Notes: a model not told the origin generated them from the sequence alone. A stretch of 64,000 nt of DNA from an uncultured Bacteroidota bacterium (GCA_903863935.1 CAIPDV010000026.1:25515-89514), one strand, 5' to 3'. Positions 27,901 through 35,498 are shown, counted from the stretch's first letter. Numbers and translations are program-made.

Positions 27901-29070
27901 TCACCCTGCCATTTTTATCTTTGGGATAGGCACCGCCAATGCCCTCAATATAGATTGGCTCCCGTATCTCAGGCGTATCTTATCCATAGCGAGGTAGAGC
28001 TTTATTTTTTCTTCTGAGTCATCAAACATATCGATCTGGCTGTGGCCCGAAACAAGGCTGCTGAATTTTACACCGATTAGACGGATGAGAATACGGCGGG
28101 AGTAGTTCTTTTTGAATAATTCCAGCACTTTGTCGAGTATAATATGGTCGGCAGCGGTGTATGGAATACGTGCCTGAAAAGTATGTGTCTGAAAATCGGA
28201 GTAGCGTATTTTTAATGTAACACAAGCTGTTACTTTTCTGGCTTTGCGCAAGTCGAAGGCAAGGGTATCTACCATTTTTATCAGAACGTTTCTGAGTTTA
28301 ACCACATCGGTAGTGTCTTTATCAAAGGTGGTTTCACTGCTCATGCTTTTTTGTTCGGTGTATGGTTCCACAGGTGAGTTATCTATACCATTGGCTTTTT
28401 TCCATAATCCTATGCCATTATCTCCGAGGACTCTTTCCATTAGTTCTATTGGCATTTCCTGTACGGTCTTTATCTTTTCAATACCCATACCCCTTAGCAA
28501 ATGATAGGTTTTGTCACCTACTCCCGGTATTTTTTTTATGGATAGCGGAGATAGAAAATCTTTCTCCGTACCGGTACTTATTTCTTTTTCACCATTGGGT
28601 TTGGCTTCGTTGGTAGCTACTTTGGAAACTGTTTTATTAATTGATAATCCGTAAGAAATTGGCAACCCTGTTTCTTTAATGATGGTCTGGCGCAACTCAT
28701 GCGTCCAAAGTGTAGTGTGTTTAATGAATCGATCCATGCCTGTAACATCCAGGTAATGTTCGTCAATAGATGCTTTTTCCACCACCGGAGCACGATCCTT
28801 TATAATATCGGTAACCATGGTGGAGTACTTGGAATATAAATCCATGTCGCCTTTTACAAATATGGCATGAGGGCATAATTGTTTAGCCATTTTTGAGGGC
28901 ATGGCTGAATGTATTCCGAACTGCCTGGCTTCGTAACTGCACGAAGCCACGACACCTCTGTCAGACGTGCCCCCAATTATGACCGGTTTGCCAACAAGCG
29001 ATTTTTTAGTCAAACACTCTACGGAAACAAAGAAAGAATCCAGATCTAAATGAACTATCCTGCGTTCCAT
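27901..29070 (-). CDS. dinB: DNA polymerase IV (Y-family)
   Basis: Error-prone translesion polymerase, 389 residues. Catalytic acidic residues are Asp9 in HLDLDSFFVS and Asp103-Glu104 in KASIDEHYLDV; the motif SIDE is as expected, though the following residues (HYLD) vary from the common AFLD. The helix-hairpin-helix block IPGVGDKTYHLLRGMGI and the little-finger domain (about 240-345) are present. A beta-clamp-binding motif may be QIDMF (in GHSQIDMFDD). It is 30 bp upstream of the dnaE-like gene in one minus-strand operon and divergent from the S24 regulator. Confidence 0.95.
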   Translation of the reverse strand: MERRIVHLDLDSFFVSVECLTKKSLVGKPVIIGGTSDRGVVASCSYEARQFGIHSAMPSKMAKQLCPHAIFVKGDMDLYSKYSTMVTDIIKDRAPVVEKASIDEHYLDVTGMDRFIKHTTLWTHELRQTIIKETGLPISYGLSINKTVSKVATNEAKPNGEKEISTGTEKDFLSPLSIKKIPGVGDKTYHLLRGMGIEKIKTVQEMPIELMERVLGDNGIGLWKKANGIDNSPVEPYTEQKSMSSETTFDKDTTDVVKLRNVLIKMVDTLAFDLRKARKVTACVTLKIRYSDFQTHTFQARIPYTAADHIILDKVLELFKKNYSRRILIRLIGVKFSSLVSGHSQIDMFDDSEEKIKLYLAMDKIRLRYGSQSILRALAVPIPKIKMAG

Positions 29071-29122
29071 AATTTAAAAAAAACAACAATGCAAATAACC
29101 TATTTATTCTAGTCTCATTTGC

Positions 29123-29135
29123 CTACAAAATGTAG
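29123..29135. promoter_or_regulatory. Candidate operator 1 (dinB side)
   Basis: CTACAAAATGTAG, an inverted repeat of 5-bp arms (CTACA/TGTAG) around AAA, lies 52 bp upstream of dinB. It shares flanking TTTGC and AGATA with a second copy 75 bp away beside the S24 regulator gene. Likely bound by the XRE-S24 protein (inference). Confidence 0.7.
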
Positions 29136-29165
29136 ATAGTGAAAAAATATTTTTCAAAATTCTTC

Positions 29166-29196
29166 TTTGATGGTCTAATTATTTTAGTTATATTTG
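29166..29196 (+). promoter_or_regulatory. Bacteroidota-type promoter of the S24 regulator gene
   Basis: A TTTG at 29166-29169 and TATATTTG at 29189-29196 are separated by 19 bp, fitting the Bacteroidota -33/-7 consensus (TTTG, N19, TAnnTTTG). Predicted transcription starts inside operator 2, just before the ATG, so the leader is very short and bound repressor would block initiation. Confidence 0.7.
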
Positions 29197-29197
29197 C

Positions 29198-29210
29198 CTA
29201 CAAATTGTAG
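29198..29210. promoter_or_regulatory. Candidate operator 2 (S24 regulator side)
   Basis: CTACAAATTGTAG is a perfect palindrome of 6-bp arms (CTACAA/TTGTAG) around one A. It overlaps the expected transcription start and ends 4 bp before the regulator's ATG. Matches operator 1 at all but one base. Suggests autorepression. Confidence 0.75.
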
Positions 29211-29214
29211 ATAT

Positions 29215-29985
29215 ATGGCACGCATAGCAAAAAACATCCGTCACCTCAGAGACTTGAGGAAGTTTACCCAACAGGAGTTGGCCGATAAACTGAACATTAC
29301 CAAAGCCCGCCTGGGCTCGTATGAAGAGAGCAGGAGCGAACCTTCGGCAGAGATGCTGATAAAATTCTCCAACTATTTCCACATCTCCATTGATGCTTTG
29401 CTGAGGGGCGACCTCACCAAAACCAACCTCGACGGCCTTATGAAAATCGGTAACAATAGGCTGCTTTTCCCGGTAATACGGAACGAAGAAGATAATGAAG
29501 AGATAGAATTGATATCCATGAAAGCCTCGGCGGGATACCTTAACGGCTATGCCGATCCGGAATATGTAGAACGCTTGCAACGCATCAAATTGCCTTTTCT
29601 TCCCGCAGGTAAACACAGGGCTTTCCCTATTAAGGGAGATTCTATGCCGCCACTGCGCGATGGCAGCTTTGTGGTAGCTAAATATGTGGAGTCGTTCAAC
29701 GAAATAAAGGACGGAATGACCTATGTGCTGCTTACCAAAACGGAAGGCATAGTATATAAAAGGATATACAGAACCCCGAAAAAGAAAGACCTGCTTACGC
29801 TTGTCTCCGACAATAAAATATACCAACCCTATGAGGTGAAAGCCTCCGACATACTAGAGCTGTGGGAATATATATGCTCGTTGAATATAGGGGCATATAA
29901 AGAGGAAGAACTCAACTATGGCAGCATTATGAATATGCTAAAAGGCTTGCAGGTGGAGATGAAGTCGATAGGGAAGGGGAAGTAG
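29215..29985 (+). CDS. XRE-S24 self-cleaving transcriptional regulator (LexA/CI-like)
   Basis: 256 residues from ATG at 29215; the in-frame upstream ATG at 29194 would place the start inside the promoter box. The N-terminal XRE helix-turn-helix spans about 6-65 (FTQQELADKLNITKARLGSYE), the C-terminal S24 peptidase domain about 95-225. Catalytic Ser143 lies in KGDSMPP and Lys182 in IVYKRI; the probable self-cleavage bond is Ala106-Gly107 in KASAGYL. Such proteins repress damage genes until RecA-stimulated cleavage. It is divergent from dinB-dnaE with paired palindromes between them, so it is the obvious regulator of that operon (inference from arrangement). Confidence 0.9.
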   Translation: MARIAKNIRHLRDLRKFTQQELADKLNITKARLGSYEESRSEPSAEMLIKFSNYFHISIDALLRGDLTKTNLDGLMKIGNNRLLFPVIRNEEDNEEIELISMKASAGYLNGYADPEYVERLQRIKLPFLPAGKHRAFPIKGDSMPPLRDGSFVVAKYVESFNEIKDGMTYVLLTKTEGIVYKRIYRTPKKKDLLTLVSDNKIYQPYEVKASDILELWEYICSLNIGAYKEEELNYGSIMNMLKGLQVEMKSIGKGK

Positions 29986-30020
29986 TTTATAAAGGGAAAA
30001 GTTCATAAAGTAAGCTCAAT

Positions 30021-30079
30021 CGTCATTGCGAGGCTCCGCGAAGCCCGTCCGAACGGTTCATCCGGGCGGGCAATCTCTG
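30021..30079 (+). repeat. REP-like palindrome with a 27-bp element inserted (copy A)
   Basis: The outer sequence reads GTCATTGCGAGGCTCCGCGAAGC and, after an interruption, AATCTCTG. The interruption (CCGTCCGAACGG...CCGGGCGGGC, 30045-30071) is a GC-rich hairpin with an 8-bp stem. The same outer sequence without interruption occurs at 38100-38128. The identical hairpin element lies inside the coding sequence at 36481-36507. Confidence 0.85.
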
Positions 30080-30098
30080 TTACTATGTATCCTAAATT

Positions 30099-30129
30099 CC
30101 CCTCCCTTGGAGGGGCAGGGGTGGTGGCT
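30099..30129. repeat. GC-rich palindrome (CCCCTCC-CTT-GGAGGGG)
   Basis: A perfect 7-bp stem with a 3-base loop followed by CAGGGGTGGTGG. A similar structure (CCCTC...GAGGG then TAGGGTGAGG) lies at 36264-36295. From memory this resembles REP-like sequences common between genes in Bacteroidota; not checked. Confidence 0.6.
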
Positions 30130-30147
30130 TTTCCCTTTTAACTTATT

Positions 30148-30260
30148 GGGGCGTGCCGGCTGATGAACAAGCCGTCGGGCTATACGCTGCAAGTCCTCGC
30201 TTAGGCTGCGGGCTTTCCGCTGCTATCCCTCACGCGACTATGCTCAAGGCTTGGGTGCTA
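30148..30260. repeat. Dispersed-repeat-like GC-rich block
   Basis: A block running GGGGCGTGCCGGC, GTCGGGCTATACGCTGCAAG, GGGCTTTCCGCTGCTATCCC, TCACGCGACT. It is much richer in GC than the flanks and has no good open frame. From memory, similar 'GGGCTAT...GCT...TATCCCTCACGC' sequences recur between genes in Bacteroidota genomes; only one copy lies in this window, so its repeat nature cannot be shown here. Confidence 0.5.
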
Positions 30261-30290
30261 ATATAGTATCTTCCTACCCAACGATGTACT

Positions 30291-31019
30291 TTATAACTTC
30301 AATTCACTTACCCATTCTTCCTTTGGTTCGCTAATTAGGAAAAGAGAAAGTTCCTTTTTATCATGAAATCCATTAATTTTTTCTTTGTATTTCGCGGCGA
30401 TGCTTGGCTTTTCTATTTCCAATTTCCTGTTTTTACTAATTTCCAGAAATTGCTCTTCTTTGTCAATTCCTAAAAATTTCCTGTTTGATAAGTTGGCTGC
30501 AATTCCTGTAGTGCTGCTGCCAGTGAATGGATCTAATATCCATGCATTTGGTTTTGTTGAGGCTAAAATCAAACGAGTTAAAACCGATAATGGTTTTTGA
30601 GTCGGATGTTTCCCAAAGGTTTTTTCCCAAGGAGCAATAGCAGGTAGCTTCCAAACATCTTTCATTTGTTTGTCATCATTCAATTGCTTCATTAATTCAT
30701 AATTGAAGTAATGGGGAATCTTCGAATTTTTACGAGCCCAAATAATCTGCTCAGTAGAATGAGTAAAGAAGCGACATGAAAAATTTGGCGGCGGATTATT
30801 TTTTTCCCATGTAATGACATTTAAAATTCTAAAGTCTAATTCTGTTAATATTTGGCCTATGGAGAAAATATTATGCATTGTGCCACTTATCCAGATTGTC
30901 GCATCTTCTTTCATCTTTTTGCGAACCAATGTCAGCCATTTTCTGTCAAAATCGTTGATATAATCAAAGCCATGAGATTTATCCCATTTGCCTTTGTTTA
31001 CGCTAACTATTTTACCACT
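30291..31019 (-). pseudogene. 5'-truncated DNA methyltransferase (beta-class N4/N6-amino type)
   Basis: The open frame runs from an in-frame stop at 31020-31022 to the stop at 30291, 242 codons, but has no convincing start: the first candidate is TTG at 30929. Its frame upstream of that (GKWDKSHGFDYINDFDRKWLT) is typical methyltransferase sequence, and TIWISGTMHNIF, ITWEKNNPPPNF, KHPTQKPLSVL and the SAM-binding DPFTGSSTTG motif follow. In beta-class enzymes the catalytic DPPY motif precedes these parts, and it is absent here, as is about the first quarter of a normal protein. I infer an inactive remnant of a restriction-modification system. Confidence 0.8.
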
Positions 31020-31068
31020 TCATTAATATAATAGTACTCATCTTTCACCTAATTTCGATAAGATTTTT

Positions 31069-31269
31069 TCATTCTCTCTTTTGTTCTAAACGCTCTTTCG
31101 CTTCTATTAGTGCTCTATGCAATCGTTTCTCTAATTCCTTTTTTGGGGGTAATTCCGTCCAATATTCTGCCACCATTATACCATCCTTATGCATTTCAAG
31201 CAATTCTACCTGTTCACGACTGCTTTCAGCATACCAAATAACTTCCGGTAACTGACTACTGATGACTGA
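31069..31269 (-). pseudogene. Remnant of a nuclease-like gene, C-terminal tail only
   Basis: An open frame of 66 codons without a start, reading LPEVIWYAESSREQVELLEM, GIMVAEYWTELPPKKELE and RALIEAKERLEQKRE before its stop. Codon content and the coherent helical tail indicate a once-real coding region. From memory the tail resembles C-termini of YhcG/DUF1016-type PD-(D/E)XK proteins, but this is a low-confidence link. An in-frame stop at 31270-31272 ends the frame in low-complexity sequence. It lies 50 bp from the truncated methyltransferase and probably belongs to the same decayed island. Confidence 0.5.
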
Positions 31270-31275
31270 CTACTT
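31247..31275. repeat. Low-complexity spacer of TGACTACTGA words
   Basis: AACTGACTACTGATGACTGA followed by CTACTTTC, i.e. overlapping TGACTACT and GATGACTGAC units, at the upstream edge of the nuclease remnant. Confidence 0.5.
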
Positions 31276-31278
31276 TCT

Positions 31279-31421
31279 ATTGCTCTATTGCTTAGCATTG
31301 CAAAAAGCAATAGAATATTTTTCAAAGTATTTAAAATCAATGAGTTGTAAAATCGGGTTTTGTTGCATTTCATTGCAAAATCATTGCCTTTCTATTGCAA
31401 ATACCATTGCTCTTTTATTGC
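31279..31421. repeat. ATTGC words spaced about one helical turn apart
   Basis: ATTGC occurs at 31279, 31287, 31297, 31372, 31383, 31394, 31406 and 31417 (with GTTGC at 31362 and an inverted GCAAT at 31307). In the second block the intervals are 10, 11, 11, 12 and 11 bases. No gene is evident in this AT-rich stretch. Confidence 0.6.
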
Positions 31422-31508
31422 TTTTTAGCCGTTTTATTCATGCAGAATTCTTCCCATAGATAAAGCCAGATTTTATCAGCACAAATACCTTGGGCATAGT
31501 AGCGTGAG

Positions 31509-31560
31509 GCCCGCCCGGATGAACCGGTCGGACGGGCTTCGCAAAGCCTCGCCATGACGT
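31509..31560 (-). repeat. REP-like palindrome with the GC-rich element (copy B, reversed)
   Basis: Reverse orientation of copy A: the hairpin element (31509-31536) differs by one base (GACCGG for GAACGG), and is followed by GCTTCGCAAAGCCTCGCC and ATGAC, the arm of the outer palindrome. The right-hand AATCTCTG flank is missing. Together with copy A it brackets the decayed methyltransferase region in inverted orientation. Confidence 0.8.
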
Positions 31561-31586
31561 AAGGACGCAATGCCCGCCGAATTTCA

Positions 31587-31594
31587 TATCTTTG
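31587..31594 (+). promoter_or_regulatory. Candidate -7 box for the lptC operon
   Basis: TATCTTTG, matching TAnnTTTG, 17 bp before the lptC ATG. Confidence 0.45.
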
Positions 31595-31611
31595 TGTCTG
31601 TAAAGTAAGCT

Positions 31612-32196
31612 ATGTATTGGCGAAAAGGTAATTATCTGTTTCTGTTGTTGGTTTTCATGAGCGCCATAGTTGGTTTGTCATCGTGCGAGAATAACCTGAG
31701 CACAATTACCTTAATAACTTCCCCCGACAAAACCCCGGAGGCTGTGGAAGACAATGCTTCTATTTTCTATACCGATTCGGCACGGACAAAATTCCATCTT
31801 ACTGCCAATAGAATTGAAAACTATGGTGGTCCCGACCGATATGTAGTATTTCCCAAAGGGATACATATTGATTTTTACGACGACTCGGCAAATACGAACG
31901 GCCACCTGGATGCAGATTATGCCATTCGGCACGAAAACAGTAAGCTGATGGAAGCTGATAATAATGTAAGCGTGTTGAACCGTAAAGGTGAAAAACTGAA
32001 TACCGAGCAGTTATTCTGGGATGCTGGCAAACACAAAATTTATACCAACAAGTTTGTCCGTATTAAAACCGAAAAACAAATAATATATGGTGACGGGCTC
32101 ACTTCAAACGAAGATTTTACACAGTATAAAATAACCAACATCAGGGGTACTATTCAACTGGATACACCTGATGACGAGGATAAGAATAAAAAATAA
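31612..32196 (+). CDS. lptC: LPS-export protein LptC
   Basis: 194-residue LptC homologue, part of the bridge that carries lipopolysaccharide from the inner to the outer membrane. The hydrophobic N-terminus ends in lipobox GLSSC (Cys25), as in Bacteroidota LptC lipoproteins. The repeated beta-strand pattern HLDADYAIRHENSKLMEADNNVSV, then KLNTEQLFWDAGKHKIYTNKFVRI and GDGLTSNEDFTQYKI is typical of the LptA/LptC jelly-roll fold. Its stop overlaps the ATG of the next gene by one base. Confidence 0.88.
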   Translation: MYWRKGNYLFLLLVFMSAIVGLSSCENNLSTITLITSPDKTPEAVEDNASIFYTDSARTKFHLTANRIENYGGPDRYVVFPKGIHIDFYDDSANTNGHLDADYAIRHENSKLMEADNNVSVLNRKGEKLNTEQLFWDAGKHKIYTNKFVRIKTEKQIIYGDGLTSNEDFTQYKITNIRGTIQLDTPDDEDKNKK

Positions 32197-33464
32197 TGAT
32201 AACAACTATCATCATCGTAGTATCCTTACTTCTTTCCTTTTTCTTCTCGGGGCTTGAGATTGCCTACATCTCTGCCAACAAGCTGCAAATGCATGTTGAC
32301 AGCCGCAAGATAAGCCTTACAGGCCGGTTGTTTTCGCGTATTACAAACAGCCCTGTTCGTTTTCTGGCGACATTACTATTGGGCAATACACTCGCCTTGG
32401 TTTTGTTTGGTGTTTTTTCTTCTGCCGTATTGATTGATGTGCTTTCGCGGTTTCACTTCAGCAACCTTAGTATGCTGGTAATTCAATCCATTGTTACTAC
32501 CTTCATTGTATTGGTAATAGCCGATTTCATTCCTAAAAATCTGTTCAGGGCAAACCCAAACAGGGTGCTGAAAATATTCACCCTGCCTTGCATTATAGCC
32601 TATTATGTGCTATTGCCATTTACCCTTGCCGTACTTGCCTTTGTTAATTTTCTCATGAAAAAAGTATTCCGGGTAACGCTGGTGCGCTATAAAAGTACGT
32701 TTAACAAAACCGATCTGTTCAGTTATATTGAAGACCATTCGAATAGCGATGATGAAATGGCCGGAGAAGTGGAACATGAGGTGAAGATCTTTCAGAATGC
32801 ATTAAGTTTTCCGGATGTAAAAGTGCGCGATTGCATGGTGCCGCGCATGGATATTGCCGGTGTGGAAATAGGGGAGGGGTTTGAGAAACTGAAACAGATG
32901 TTTGAAAAAACAGAACTTTCCCGAATGGCCATATATAAAGATAGCATTGATAACATTATTGGTTACGTACATTTCCATGCTATGTTTAAAAAGGTGGATG
33001 ATATTCACACTATCCTTATTCCCGCTCCGCTTGTGCCTGAATCCATGCCTGCAAAAGATGCACTGCGTATTTTAATGCAACAGCATAAAAATCTTTCTGT
33101 GGTGGTAGATGAATTCGGAATGACATCAGGCATAATTACAACAGAAGACATTCTGGAAGAAATTTTTGGTGAGATTGCCGATGAACATGACAAGGACGAC
33201 CTGATGGAAAAACAAATATCTGAGAACGAATTTATTTTTTCGGCTCGTATGAAAATAGATGATATTAACGGCAAATATGGGCTTGATATTCCTGTTTCTG
33301 CCGATTATTTAACATTGGGTGGTTTTATATTAAATCATACCGGAACCATACCAAAGGCAAGGGAAACAGTGGTGATCCACAATTTCAGTTTTAAGATTCT
33401 TTCCTCTATGCCAACCCGTATCGAGCAGGTTTATCTTACCAAAGAAAAAGAGGAAAATGGATAA
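32196..33464 (+). CDS. CorC/HlyC-family membrane protein (DUF21-CBS-CorC_HlyC)
   Basis: 422 residues. The DUF21 membrane domain (about 1-185) has three to four hydrophobic segments. A CBS pair follows (about 200-330, opening RDCMVPRMDIAGVEIG and containing DEFGMTSGIITTEDILEEIFGEI), then the CorC_HlyC domain (GGFILNHTGTIPKARETV to the end). Family members are implicated in magnesium/divalent cation efflux in some bacteria and are often called 'hemolysin' without evidence. It overlaps lptC by one base and folK by eight. Confidence 0.9.
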   Translation: MITTIIIVVSLLLSFFFSGLEIAYISANKLQMHVDSRKISLTGRLFSRITNSPVRFLATLLLGNTLALVLFGVFSSAVLIDVLSRFHFSNLSMLVIQSIVTTFIVLVIADFIPKNLFRANPNRVLKIFTLPCIIAYYVLLPFTLAVLAFVNFLMKKVFRVTLVRYKSTFNKTDLFSYIEDHSNSDDEMAGEVEHEVKIFQNALSFPDVKVRDCMVPRMDIAGVEIGEGFEKLKQMFEKTELSRMAIYKDSIDNIIGYVHFHAMFKKVDDIHTILIPAPLVPESMPAKDALRILMQQHKNLSVVVDEFGMTSGIITTEDILEEIFGEIADEHDKDDLMEKQISENEFIFSARMKIDDINGKYGLDIPVSADYLTLGGFILNHTGTIPKARETVVIHNFSFKILSSMPTRIEQVYLTKEKEENG

Positions 33465-33948
33465 ATCATATCTTTCATTAGGCAGTAACCGGGGCGACCG
33501 CGAGGCAAACCTTGAGAAAGCAATAAAAATGCTTTCTGATTGGGCCGGAAATGTAATTGCTGAATCATCATTATTTGAAACACCGCCGTGGAAAATGGCT
33601 GACAGTACGGATTTCCTTAACCAGGTGATTCTGCTTGAAACCGATTTAACCCAAGGGAAGTTAATGGAAACTATTTTCCAGATAGAAACAATACTTGGGA
33701 GGATCCGTATTCAAAAAAAATATGAACCGAGAACCATTGATATCGATATACTTTTCTTTAATGATTTTATAGTGAATAAAGATGGCCTGATCATTCCACA
33801 TCCATTACTTCAGGAACGTAGGTTTGTACTTGAACCAATGGCAGAGATAGCCCCTGAATTTATTCATCCTGTATTCCAAAAAAGTGTAAGTAAGTTGTTG
33901 GCAGAATGTGTGGATAAAAGTGTGGTGAGAAAACTGGTTTCGAAATAA
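33457..33948 (+). CDS. folK: 6-hydroxymethyl-7,8-dihydropterin pyrophosphokinase
   Basis: Transfers pyrophosphate from ATP to 6-hydroxymethyl-dihydropterin in folate synthesis. The 163-residue product contains the family motifs YLSLGSNRGDREANL, the pterin-binding ETPPWKMAD, the magnesium-binding RTIDIDILFF and PHPLLQERRFVLEPM. The start overlaps the upstream gene by 8 bp, supporting co-transcription with lptC and the CorC-like gene. Confidence 0.95.
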   Translation: MDKSYLSLGSNRGDREANLEKAIKMLSDWAGNVIAESSLFETPPWKMADSTDFLNQVILLETDLTQGKLMETIFQIETILGRIRIQKKYEPRTIDIDILFFNDFIVNKDGLIIPHPLLQERRFVLEPMAEIAPEFIHPVFQKSVSKLLAECVDKSVVRKLVSK

Positions 33949-34006
33949 TGCGTAATTTCGTCCCTGTCCGACTAATGTCATTCAGATGGGCGTCAAACTT
34001 TATATT

Positions 34007-34498
34007 ATGACAGATTATAATTCATTATCTCCAAGTTCAAGAGTCTGGATCTTTCAGGCCGACCGGGAATTTAATACTAATGAAAATGAAGCAATTTCAA
34101 ATGAATTGATGCAGTTTGTCGATAACTGGCTTAGCCACGGTTCGCTGCTTAAAGCCCATTACAAGCTTTTGCATAACCGCTTTATTGTGTTTATTGCCGA
34201 TGAAGATGGTGACAATATGTGCGGCCGTGCCATTGATGCATCTGTACGTTTTGTTAAAGAACTGGAAAAAAAGTATGCTGTTATTCTGCTTGACAGAAGC
34301 AGAGTTGCGTATCTGAAAGATGGCAAAGTGGAAGCTTGCACATTGGATGAGCTTGGGCAACGTATTGAAGATGGTGAAATTACCCAGGATACAGAAGTGT
34401 TTAATAATTTAGTTTCAACCAAAGAAGAGTTCGATAATAGCTGGACAGTACCACTTGCAAAAAGCTGGCACCGTTCCTATATTATGCAAAATCAATAA
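34007..34498 (+). CDS. Conserved Bacteroidota protein (often misnamed 'ABC transporter ATPase')
   Basis: 163 residues from ATG at 34007 (an ATG 21 bp upstream would add MGVKLYI). The motifs SSRVWIFQADREF, FVDNWLSHG and the C-terminal WTVPLAKSWHR identify a Bacteroidota-wide family. There is no Walker A or ABC signature, so the common database name is misleading. Function is unknown; a short cytoplasmic protein with a single Cys pair. It follows folK by 58 bp and is overlapped by an alternative start of the epimerase gene. Confidence 0.75.
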   Translation: MTDYNSLSPSSRVWIFQADREFNTNENEAISNELMQFVDNWLSHGSLLKAHYKLLHNRFIVFIADEDGDNMCGRAIDASVRFVKELEKKYAVILLDRSRVAYLKDGKVEACTLDELGQRIEDGEITQDTEVFNNLVSTKEEFDNSWTVPLAKSWHRSYIMQNQ

Positions 34499-34502
34499 AC
34501 AG

Positions 34503-35498
34503 GTGTATAATAAAAAATTCCATTCCGGCGATCTGAGCCAATATTCGTTTGCAATTACAGGTGGTGCCGGATTTATTGGTTCTCACCTGCTGGAATATTT
34601 GCTTTCTCATAAAGCAGGAAGGATCGTTGTCCTTGATGATCTTTCTTCGGGTTCGCTTGAAAATCTTAAGCAAGCTGAAAACTACAAAGGTTTTGAATTT
34701 GTTAATGGCAGTATTTGCGATTTAACAGTTTGCGAAAAAGCATTGACAGGTGTTGATTTTGTAATGCACCAGGCAGCTTTATGTTCAGTTCCACGTTCAC
34801 TTGCTAACCCTGTTGCTACCAATGAAGTGAATGTTTCCGGATTCTTGAATGTACTTATGGCCGCTAAGAAAAACGGAGTGAAAAGAATGGTGTATGCCAG
34901 TTCTTCCTCTGTTTATGGTGACAGTAAAATACTGCCCAAAAGCGAAACTAATCCGGTATCTCCGCTTTCGCCTTATGCGGTTTCAAAGTATACCAATGAA
35001 TTATATGCATCGGTTTTTGCGCGCAACTTCGGAATGAATTTAATCGGGTTGCGTTACTTTAATATTTTCGGTCCGCGCCAAAGTCCGGGTGGCCCTTATG
35101 CGGCGGCAATACCGCTTTTTGTATCAGCCTTGCTCGATAAAAGAGCTCCTATAATTTTTGGTGATGGTGAGCAGACCCGCGATTTTACGTTTGTTGAAAA
35201 CGTGGTACAGGCCAATATTAGGGCCCTGTTTGCACCAGCCGAAGCAAATGGAAACGTATTTAACATTGCTTGCGGAGAACAGACCAGCATCAGTCAATTA
35301 TTCAAATTACTTGCTGCCAGCGCAGATTCAACTCTGGCACCGGAATACAAACCATACAGGGCAGGCGATGTGAAAGATTCAATAGCTGATATCAGCAAAG
35401 CAAAGACTTTATTAGGATATGAACCGGAAGTAAATTTCGGAATTGGAATAGAGACTACGTGGAAATGGTTTAAAGAAAATTACAATACCCCAAAGTAA
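34503..35498 (+). CDS. NAD-dependent UDP-sugar 4-epimerase (WbpP/GalE type)
   Basis: Short-chain dehydrogenase-fold epimerase, 331 residues from GTG at 34503. An ATG at 34455 lies inside the previous gene and is less likely. NAD-binding TGGAGFIGSHL, catalytic SSSSVYG and PYAVSKY (Tyr-x3-Lys), and the substrate motif FNIFGPRQSPGGPYAAAIP are those of UDP-N-acetylglucosamine 4-epimerases (WbpP/TviC group). It likely supplies a UDP-sugar for the surface polysaccharide made by the downstream cluster, 6.5 kb away. Substrate is inferred. The CpsB-like gene begins on the next base after its stop. Confidence 0.88.
   Translation: MYNKKFHSGDLSQYSFAITGGAGFIGSHLLEYLLSHKAGRIVVLDDLSSGSLENLKQAENYKGFEFVNGSICDLTVCEKALTGVDFVMHQAALCSVPRSLANPVATNEVNVSGFLNVLMAAKKNGVKRMVYASSSSVYGDSKILPKSETNPVSPLSPYAVSKYTNELYASVFARNFGMNLIGLRYFNIFGPRQSPGGPYAAAIPLFVSALLDKRAPIIFGDGEQTRDFTFVENVVQANIRALFAPAEANGNVFNIACGEQTSISQLFKLLAASADSTLAPEYKPYRAGDVKDSIADISKAKTLLGYEPEVNFGIGIETTWKWFKENYNTPK

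Noticed and set aside
29188-29826. Long minus-strand open frame (212 codons) opposite the S24 regulator gene
   Set aside because: It lies entirely antisense to a gene with clear HTH and S24 motifs and has no recognisable domain; it is a shadow frame.
31262-31459. 65-codon plus-strand frame MTDYFLLLY...
   Set aside because: It is encoded by low-complexity ATTGC-word sequence, has no start context and no homology pattern.
34007-34498. Name 'ABC transporter ATPase'
   Set aside because: The protein has no Walker A, signature or Walker B motif; the common annotation of this family is unsupported by its sequence.
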